DNA from: Brenneria izbisi
Lineage (GTDB): Bacteria > Pseudomonadota > Gammaproteobacteria > Enterobacterales > Enterobacteriaceae
Reading direction: 5' to 3'
Assembly (NCBI RefSeq): GCF_025840185.1
Contig: NZ_JAMPJU010000008.1
Coordinates: 1 to 64,000, forward strand
DNA: 64,000 nt
The translations under genes and the position numbers were made by a program. Positions 58,111 to 64,000 of the stretch are shown one piece after another. The notes below the pieces were generated by a model. That model was not told the origin of the DNA. It worked only from the letters and a program-made list of their open reading frames with translations, and searched no databases. Positions within the stretch are counted from its first letter, which is position 1; each line of letters opens with the position of its first letter.

Positions 58111-59121
58111 ATGTCTGACGGCTGGAATATTGCTCTGCTGGGCGCAACGGGCGCTGTGGGTTCAGCGTTACTGGAACTGTTGCAGGAACGTGAATTCCCG
58201 GTGGGTAAACTTTATCCGCTGGCCAGCGAACGCAGCGTGGGTGAAATCATACGTTTTAATGGAAAATCCTGTCCGGTCGAAGATGTTGCGGATTTTGACT
58301 GGGCGCAGGCGCAGCTGGCGTTTTTTGTTGCCGGTCAGGAAGCCAGCGAGCGCTATGCGGAGGAAGCCGGGAACGCCGGTTGTCTGGTGATAGACAGTAG
58401 CGGCCTGTTCGCGCTGGAGCCGGATGTGCCGTTGGTGGTGCCGGGCGTGAATACTCATGTGTTGGCGGATTACCGTAATCGCAACCTTGTCGCGGTGGCG
58501 GATAGTCTGACCAGCCAGCTGCTGGTGGCCATCAAGCCGCTGACGGAGGCCGCGGGCCTGTCCCGTTTGCACGTTACCGCCATGTTGTCGGTTTCCGCGC
58601 GCGGCAAGGCCGCAGTGAATGATTTAGCGGGACAAAGCGCGCGTCTGCTGAACGGCATTCCGCCAGAAACGGGTATATTCCCCAAACAGTTGGCGTTCAA
58701 CTTGTTGCCACTGCTGCCGGATAACGAAGGCAGCGTGCGTGAGGAGCGTCGTTTAGTGGATGAAGTGCGCAAGGTGCTACAGGATGAGGGATTACCGCTT
58801 TCTGTTACCTGTATTCAGTCGCCGGTGTTCTACGGTCATGCTCAGGTCGTTCATCTGGAAGCCTTGCGCCCGCTGGCGGCGGAAGAAGCGCGTGACGAAC
58901 TGTTGCAGGTGGATGAGGTTCAGATCAGCGATGAACAGGACTACCCGACGCAGGTGGACGACGCCTCTGGCAACATCCGCCTGAGCATCGGCTGTTTGCG
59001 CAATGATTACGGCATTCCGCAACAACTGCAATTCTGGTCGGTGGCGGATAACGTGCGTTTTGGCGGCGCGTTGATGGCATTGGAAACCGCGGAATGTCTG
59101 GTACGGGAGTATCTGGGGTAA
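58111..59121 (+). CDS. usg: USG-1, aspartate-semialdehyde dehydrogenase-like protein
   Basis: A 336-residue homologue of aspartate-semialdehyde dehydrogenase ([35 protein letters not shown]). The position of the catalytic cysteine in true Asd enzymes is occupied by SLTSQ ([14 protein letters not shown]), so the reaction is probably absent, as in E. coli Usg. ATG at 58111 follows GGGAGAAC. Its stop overlaps the truA start by one base (TAATG). Confidence 0.9.
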   Translation: MSDGWNIALLGATGAVGSALLELLQEREFPVGKLYPLASERSVGEIIRFNGKSCPVEDVADFDWAQAQLAFFVAGQEASERYAEEAGNAGCLVIDSSGLFALEPDVPLVVPGVNTHVLADYRNRNLVAVADSLTSQLLVAIKPLTEAAGLSRLHVTAMLSVSARGKAAVNDLAGQSARLLNGIPPETGIFPKQLAFNLLPLLPDNEGSVREERRLVDEVRKVLQDEGLPLSVTCIQSPVFYGHAQVVHLEALRPLAAEEARDELLQVDEVQISDEQDYPTQVDDASGNIRLSIGCLRNDYGIPQQLQFWSVADNVRFGGALMALETAECLVREYLG

Positions 59122-59960
59122 TGACGGAACCGATGTTGGCGCAGGCGGCCCCGGCAGGCGATCCTGCCGTGCTGAAAATTGCGCTGGGAATTGAATATGA
59201 TGGCCACCGCTATTATGGCTGGCAGCGTCAGGCGGAAGTCGATAGCGTGCAAGGCTGTCTTGAACAGGCCCTGAGCAATGTGGCGGATGCGCCCATCACT
59301 GTCTTCTGTGCGGGCCGGACCGACGCGGGCGTGCATGCGACGGGGCAGGTGGTGCATTTTGTTACTCAGGCGGTGCGTAAAGACGCAGCCTGGACGATGG
59401 GAGTGAATGCGAATTTGCCGCCGGATATCGCCGTGCGTTGGGTGAAAACGGTGGATGACGATTTTCACGCCCGCTTCAGTGCGACGGCGCGCCGCTATCG
59501 TTATGTCATCTATAACCACCGCTATCGTCCGGCGGTACTGGCTCAGGGCGTCACGCATTGCTATCTGCCGCTCGATGAGCGGCGGATGGCGCGAGCGGGG
59601 CAATGCCTGCTGGGTGAAAACGATTTTACCTCGTTTCGCGCCGTGCAATGCCAGTCGCGCACGCCGTGGCGCAATGTAAATCATTTAAAGGTTACGCGTC
59701 ATGGGGCTTATATCGTGGTAGATATTAAAGCCAATGCGTTTGTACACCATATGGTGCGCAACATTGTCGGCAGTCTGATGGAAGTCGGCTGCGGCAATCA
59801 GCCGGAAACATGGATAGCGGAGTTATTGGCGGCCAAAGATCGCACGCTGGCGGCAGCCACGGCCAAAGCGGAAGGATTGTATCTGGTTTCGGTGGATTAT
59901 CCTGAGCGTTTTGCGTTGCCGCGGCCCCCGATGGGGCCGCTGTTTTTGCATGACGATTGA
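59121..59960 (+). CDS. truA: tRNA pseudouridine synthase A (positions 38-40)
   Basis: A 279-residue pseudouridine synthase: nucleophile D68 in [43 protein letters not shown]. The ATG at 59121 overlaps the usg stop; a start 27 bases earlier lies within usg and is unlikely. About 15 residues longer at the N-terminus ([15 protein letters not shown]) than many homologues. Confidence 0.95.
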   Translation: MTEPMLAQAAPAGDPAVLKIALGIEYDGHRYYGWQRQAEVDSVQGCLEQALSNVADAPITVFCAGRTDAGVHATGQVVHFVTQAVRKDAAWTMGVNANLPPDIAVRWVKTVDDDFHARFSATARRYRYVIYNHRYRPAVLAQGVTHCYLPLDERRMARAGQCLLGENDFTSFRAVQCQSRTPWRNVNHLKVTRHGAYIVVDIKANAFVHHMVRNIVGSLMEVGCGNQPETWIAELLAAKDRTLAAATAKAEGLYLVSVDYPERFALPRPPMGPLFLHDD

Positions 59961-60033
59961 TAAATGATGGGTTTTGCCGATATACCTTTGGGCGCGCTGT
60001 ATATTGGCGCCACCTATCGAAAGAGACGTTTTT

Positions 60034-60711
60034 ATGGAATTTATACAGTTTATTATTGATTTTATTCTACATATTGATGTGCATCTGGCGGAACTGGTCG
60101 CACAATATGGTGTCTGGATTTATGCCATTCTATTTCTTATCTTGTTTTGTGAAACCGGGCTGGTCGTCACTCCGTTTCTGCCGGGTGATTCTTTGCTGTT
60201 TGTGGCGGGCGCGTTGGCGGCGCTGCCATCGAATGACCTGAATGTGCATACGATGGTTTTCCTGATGATTACCGCGGCGATCCTGGGCGACGCGGTGAAC
60301 TACACGATTGGCCGTTTGTTCGGTGATAAGCTGTTCAGTAACCCGAATTCAAAAATCTTCCGGCGCAGCTATCTGGATAAAACGCATCAGTTTTATGCGC
60401 GTCACGGCGGCAAAACAATAATTCTGGCGCGCTTTGTTCCTATTGTGAGAACATTTGCGCCGTTTGTCGCCGGGATGGGACATATGAGCTATCGTCATTT
60501 CGCAGCCTATAATGTTATTGGCGCGTTGCTGTGGGTTATTTTATTCACCTACGCGGGGTATCTGTTCGGTGACCTGCCGATTGTACAGGAAAACCTGAAG
60601 TTACTGATTGTCGCGATTATCTTTGTCTCAATCCTGCCGGGCGTGATCGAGATTATCCGGCACCGGCGAGCGGCGGCGCGCAGCAGTGCAAACAGCAGCG
60701 GTGTGAAATAA
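60034..60711 (+). CDS. dedA: DedA-family membrane protein
   Basis: A 225-residue DedA (SNARE-associated) protein with four to five membrane segments. Motifs [36 protein letters not shown] and [20 protein letters not shown] are typical of the family, now linked to undecaprenyl/phospholipid flipping and envelope homeostasis. ATG at 60034 matches the family N-terminus ([20 protein letters not shown]). Confidence 0.93.
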   Translation: MEFIQFIIDFILHIDVHLAELVAQYGVWIYAILFLILFCETGLVVTPFLPGDSLLFVAGALAALPSNDLNVHTMVFLMITAAILGDAVNYTIGRLFGDKLFSNPNSKIFRRSYLDKTHQFYARHGGKTIILARFVPIVRTFAPFVAGMGHMSYRHFAAYNVIGALLWVILFTYAGYLFGDLPIVQENLKLLIVAIIFVSILPGVIEIIRHRRAAARSSANSSGVK

Positions 60712-60961
60712 GTGAAACCCGTTTTTACATCCGGTTTGATCAGTTTTTTATCCACAGCGCTGGGTCGTTATGGTTTAATGGGCGGCATTTATGGTCTGTT
60801 CCTGGAACAATCCTTGATGCCAATGCCTCAGTATCGCGATTAACGCGGATCTCAGGCATTTTTTTAATTGGCAGTGTCGTCAGGGAATAAATGTTGTCAG
60901 GCAATAGTTGACGCATGAACAGCGGACTGGCATGTGCCAGGTTCAAGCAGAAAGGTTATCA

Positions 60962-61876
60962 ATGAGCTGGATTGAACGAATTCTTAACAAAAGCAACATC
61001 ACCCCGACTCGTAAAGCGAACATTCCTGAGGGTGTCTGGACGAAATGTGATAGTTGCGGTCAGGTTCTGTATCGTGCGGAACTGGAGCGTAATCTGGAGG
61101 TCTGCCCCAAGTGCGACCACCACATGCGTCTTTCCGCGCGTGCTCGCTTACAAGCTTTCCTGGATAAAGAAGGGACAGTGGAGCTAGGCAGCGAACTGGA
61201 ACCGAAGGATATCCTGAAATTCCGGGATTCGAAAAAATATAAAGATCGTCTGGCTGCGGCACAAAAGCAGTCTGATGAAAAAGATGCCCTGATCGTGATG
61301 AAAGGGACATTATATGGTATGCCGGTGGTCGCGGCTTCTTTTGAGTTTGCGTTCATGGGCGGCTCTATGGCGTCTGTCGTCGGGGCGCGTTTTGTCCGTG
61401 CGGTTGAACAGGCGCTGGAAGACGGATGTCCGCTGGTCTGTTTCTCCGCCAGTGGCGGCGCCCGTATGCAGGAAGCGTTGATGTCGCTGATGCAGATGGC
61501 AAAAACCAGTGCGGCTCTGGCTAAAATGCGCGAACGTGGTTTGCCTTACCTCTCCGTTCTGACCGACCCGACCATGGGCGGCGTGTCTGCGAGTCTGGCG
61601 ATGCTGGGGGATTTGAATATCGCTGAACCGAAAGCCCTGATCGGCTTTGCAGGGCCGCGTGTTATTGAGCAGACAGTACGAGAAAAACTGCCGCCGGGTT
61701 TCCAGCGTAGTGAGTTCTTGATTGAGAAAGGCGCTATCGACATGATCGTACGTCGTCCTGAAATGCGGTATAAACTGGCGACGATCCTGGCCAAATTGAC
61801 CAATCAGCCGGAACCCGGTAGTGATGAGGTTGAAAACCACGTCGATGACGAGGCCAAATCACAGGATGCTGTGTAG
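60962..61876 (+). CDS. accD: Acetyl-CoA carboxylase carboxyltransferase beta subunit
   Basis: A 304-residue subunit. A four-cysteine zinc finger (C29, C32, C48, C51) is followed by the crotonase-like carboxyltransferase domain ([59 protein letters not shown]). With AccA it transfers carboxyl from biotin to acetyl-CoA. ATG at 60962 ([10 protein letters not shown]) is the family start. Confidence 0.97.
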   Translation: MSWIERILNKSNITPTRKANIPEGVWTKCDSCGQVLYRAELERNLEVCPKCDHHMRLSARARLQAFLDKEGTVELGSELEPKDILKFRDSKKYKDRLAAAQKQSDEKDALIVMKGTLYGMPVVAASFEFAFMGGSMASVVGARFVRAVEQALEDGCPLVCFSASGGARMQEALMSLMQMAKTSAALAKMRERGLPYLSVLTDPTMGGVSASLAMLGDLNIAEPKALIGFAGPRVIEQTVREKLPPGFQRSEFLIEKGAIDMIVRRPEMRYKLATILAKLTNQPEPGSDEVENHVDDEAKSQDAV

Positions 61877-61964
61877 CTGAACCGATGAACAGGAAGCGTG
61901 AGTCCGCCTCAGGCAATATTACGCTTCCTGTATAAAATGAACCGTAAGCCAGTGAACGGGACTC

Positions 61965-63233
61965 ATGAATAATCTTCAAATACCCCAAGCCACGTCGCCT
62001 ATGGTCACGTGGCTTCATTATCTGGAGCACCTGCACGCTCAGGCCATTGAGTTGGGACTGGATCGTATCAGGCAGGTTGCCGTACATCTTCAATTATTAC
62101 AGCCTGCCAGGGTGGTCTTTACCGTCGCCGGCACCAACGGCAAGGGTACGACATGCTGTACGCTGGAATCGATATTGATCGCTGCCGGACTGCGTGTCGG
62201 CGTCTATAGCTCTCCGCACTTGCTGCGTTATACCGAGCGAGTGCGCATTCAGGGCGCGGAGTTACCCGAAACACGTCATTGTCAGGCGTTTGCAGATATC
62301 GAAGCGGGAAGAGGGGCGGTTTCTCTTACCTATTTCGAATTTGGCACGTTGGCGGCGTTGCAACTGTTCAGGCAGGCGAATCTGGATGTGGTCATTCTGG
62401 AAGTTGGCCTGGGGGGACGTCTCGATGCGACCAATATCGTGGATGCCGACGTCGCCGTTGTGACGAGTATCGCGCTCGATCATACTGACTGGCTGGGCAA
62501 CGATCGTGACAGCATCGGCAGAGAAAAAGCCGGCATATTCCGCCGGAGTAAACCCGCGGTGGTGGGTGAGCCGAATATGCCGCCGTCAATCGCCGATGTC
62601 GCCTATGAAACCGGGGCGGTGCTGTTGCGCCGTGGTCGGGAGTGGGATTTCTCCATCCAGCGCGACAGTTGGAGCTGGCAGAACAAACAGCGCGAACTTT
62701 CAGGATTGCCAATGCCGAATGTGCCGCTGGCAAATGCGGCCACCGCGCTGACGGCGTTGAATTATTCGCCGCTCAATGTGAGCGAAGACGCCATTCGGCA
62801 GGGGATGAAACAGGCGACACTGCCTGGCCGGTTCCAGATTGTGCGCGAAAAACCAATGCTGATTCTGGATGTGGCGCACAACCCGCACGCTGCCGCATAT
62901 CTCGCCAGCCGTCTGGCGGCCTTGCCGAAAGCGGGGAAAATCCGCGCCGTGACGGGCATGTTGGCGGACAAGGATATTCCCGGCACGTTGAGCCATTTAC
63001 AACCGCTGGTGGATGAATGGTATTGCGCGCCGCTGGATGTCCCGCGTGGCGCTACCGTTGGGCAACTGACCGAGCATCTGCATCACAGCCAGTCGTTCTC
63101 TGATGTCGCCAGCGCCTGGCGCCAGGCGATGGCGGCATCGACGGAACAGGATATCGTCATTGTGTGCGGATCTTTTCATACGGTAGCGCAGGTGATGGAA
63201 GCGTTGGATGAGGAGAAAACCTATGGCGAGTAA
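61965..63233 (+). CDS. folC: Dihydrofolate/folylpolyglutamate synthase FolC
   Basis: A 422-residue Mur-ligase-type synthase: P-loop TVAGTNGKGTTC, SPHLLRYTERVRI, EVGLGGRLDATN, DHTDWLGNDRDSIGREKAGIF, DVAHNPHAA. It makes dihydrofolate and adds glutamates to folates. Overlaps dedD by 11 bases, so the two are coupled. Confidence 0.96.
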   Translation: MNNLQIPQATSPMVTWLHYLEHLHAQAIELGLDRIRQVAVHLQLLQPARVVFTVAGTNGKGTTCCTLESILIAAGLRVGVYSSPHLLRYTERVRIQGAELPETRHCQAFADIEAGRGAVSLTYFEFGTLAALQLFRQANLDVVILEVGLGGRLDATNIVDADVAVVTSIALDHTDWLGNDRDSIGREKAGIFRRSKPAVVGEPNMPPSIADVAYETGAVLLRRGREWDFSIQRDSWSWQNKQRELSGLPMPNVPLANAATALTALNYSPLNVSEDAIRQGMKQATLPGRFQIVREKPMLILDVAHNPHAAAYLASRLAALPKAGKIRAVTGMLADKDIPGTLSHLQPLVDEWYCAPLDVPRGATVGQLTEHLHHSQSFSDVASAWRQAMAASTEQDIVIVCGSFHTVAQVMEALDEEKTYGE

Positions 63234-63933
63234 ATTTCAGAATCGCCTGGTAGGAACGATTATTATCGTCGCGTTGGGCGTGATTGTTTTGCCCGGCCTG
63301 CTGGATGGTGAAAAGAAACATTATGAGGATGATTTTGCCGCCATCCCGCTGATCCCCAAGCCGGGAGACAGCAATGAGATGGAGGCGTTGCCGCCGCTGA
63401 ACCAGTCATTGTTGAGCCAACCCTCGGAAGGGGCTGAGGCGGCGATGGAGGATAAATCGTTGGCGCCTGACCTTGAGGATACGGCCTCGCCCACAGAAAA
63501 CGCGCCCCCCGCCGCGAATCCGCCTGCGGGCGTGACGGCGCCGCCAGCCGTGGTTGAACGTCCGCCGGTTCAAGCCCCGGTCGCGCCCAAAGCGCCGCCG
63601 AAACCAGAGGCGAAGCCAAAGGCGGAAACCAGACCGGAACCGAAACCTGAAGCCAGAACGCAAACGCCCGCCGCAGAACAAGCGCCTGCCGGACAAGCTT
63701 ATATCGTGCAACTGGGCGCGCTGAAAAATGCGGACAAGGTGAATGAAATTGTCGCCAAACTGCGTCTCTCCGGCTATCGCGCCTATACCGTGCCCGCCAC
63801 GCCGGTTGCGGGGCAGATTACCCGTATTTATGTCGGCCCTGATGCGTCCAGACAGAAGTTGCAGGCATCATTGGGCGAGCTACAACGGCTGAGCGGATTG
63901 AGCGGTCAGGTGAGGTCGCATAGCGTGCGTTAA
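63223..63933 (+). CDS. dedD: Cell-division protein DedD (SPOR domain)
   Basis: A 236-residue bitopic protein: short cytoplasmic tail, membrane helix (about 8-26, LVGTIIIVALGVIVLPGLL), a proline/alanine/lysine-rich periplasmic linker (about 85-160) and a C-terminal SPOR domain (AYIVQLGALKNADKVNEIV to the end) that binds denuded septal glycan. ATG at 63223 is preferred over an earlier start within folC. Confidence 0.94.
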   Translation: MASKFQNRLVGTIIIVALGVIVLPGLLDGEKKHYEDDFAAIPLIPKPGDSNEMEALPPLNQSLLSQPSEGAEAAMEDKSLAPDLEDTASPTENAPPAANPPAGVTAPPAVVERPPVQAPVAPKAPPKPEAKPKAETRPEPKPEARTQTPAAEQAPAGQAYIVQLGALKNADKVNEIVAKLRLSGYRAYTVPATPVAGQITRIYVGPDASRQKLQASLGELQRLSGLSGQVRSHSVR

Positions 63934-63984
63934 GGCGTTGCGCCAGTGTTTATCAGCTATTGATAAAATCGGCGGAAATACGCT

Positions 63985-64000
63985 ACGCAAACGTTTTCTT
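63985..64000 (+). promoter_or_regulatory. PurR operator (expected before cvpA-purF)
   Basis: ACGCAAACGTTTTCTT matches the PurR consensus throughout. After dedD the next genes in enterobacteria are cvpA and purF, which PurR represses when hypoxanthine or guanine is available. The window ends with the box. Confidence 0.88.

Noticed and set aside
1..64000. CRISPR arrays, rRNA genes, complete insertion sequences
   Set aside because: No regularly spaced repeats, no rRNA sequence and no complete IS with terminal inverted repeats were seen on reading both strands.

Overview
The window looks like chromosome from a soft-rot or plant-associated member of the Pectobacteriaceae (Pectobacterium/Dickeya/Brenneria group). 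The evidence is a complete Out-type type II secretion operon next to a secreted exo-polygalacturonase (pehX), followed by a long block whose gene order is that of the E. coli argW-yfdC-mlaA ... fabB-flk-pdxB-truA-dedA-accD-folC-dedD region. Lack of outN between outM and outO fits Dickeya or Brenneria better than Pectobacterium as I remember them; the genus is an inference.

Region 1 (1-8545) is the right end of a mobile island. A P4-type tyrosine integrase abuts a tRNA-Arg(UCU) gene whose 3' end faces the island, and the far end lies outside the window. From left to right it carries an IS3-family transposase remnant; a very AT-rich three-gene operon that I read as an ABC-three-component (ABC-3C) conflict system (PD-(D/E)XK-like nuclease/effector, middle component, DUF3732 ATPase); two coupled micro-ORFs divergent from a ribbon-helix-helix regulator whose promoter holds a GGGTACGTACCC palindrome; and a type VI secretion islet (orphan hcp, a small membrane protein, and a DUF4225 protein). 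The ABC-3C operon is the best candidate for an under-described system.

Region 2 (8546-16500) is chromosomal backbone: a large MscS-type mechanosensitive channel; a minus-strand operon dgcN-dgcA-dat, whose families suggest handling of D-glutamate through N-acetylated intermediates plus a D-amino-acid transaminase; and alaC (alanine transaminase) on the other strand. The AT-rich gap between dgcN and alaC holds large perfect inverted repeats.

Region 3 (16512-30939) is the pectinolytic secretion locus: pilotin outS, exo-polygalacturonase pehX with an unusual leader (a hairpin overlapping an SD-led 12-codon ORF), then outCDEFGHIJKLMO with nearly every junction overlapping. OutO lacks one expected zinc-site cysteine. 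The apparatus would export PehX and other pectinases.

Region 4 (30940-36543) is a patchwork: dbpA, an unrecognised 179-residue protein, a yedI-like membrane gene, tRNA-Arg(CCU) and yfdC.

Region 5 (36865-64000) is conserved housekeeping: mlaA, mqo, fadL, yfcZ, fadIJ, sixA, smrB, prmB-aroC-mepA-yfcA-epmC-yfcL, mnmC, fabB, flk, pdxB-usg-truA-dedA, accD, folC-dedD. FadR-like operators are visible before fadL, fadIJ and fabB, with a FabR-like palindrome at fabB, so fatty acid uptake, breakdown and unsaturated fatty acid synthesis are probably co-regulated. The window ends exactly on a PurR box that should precede cvpA-purF.
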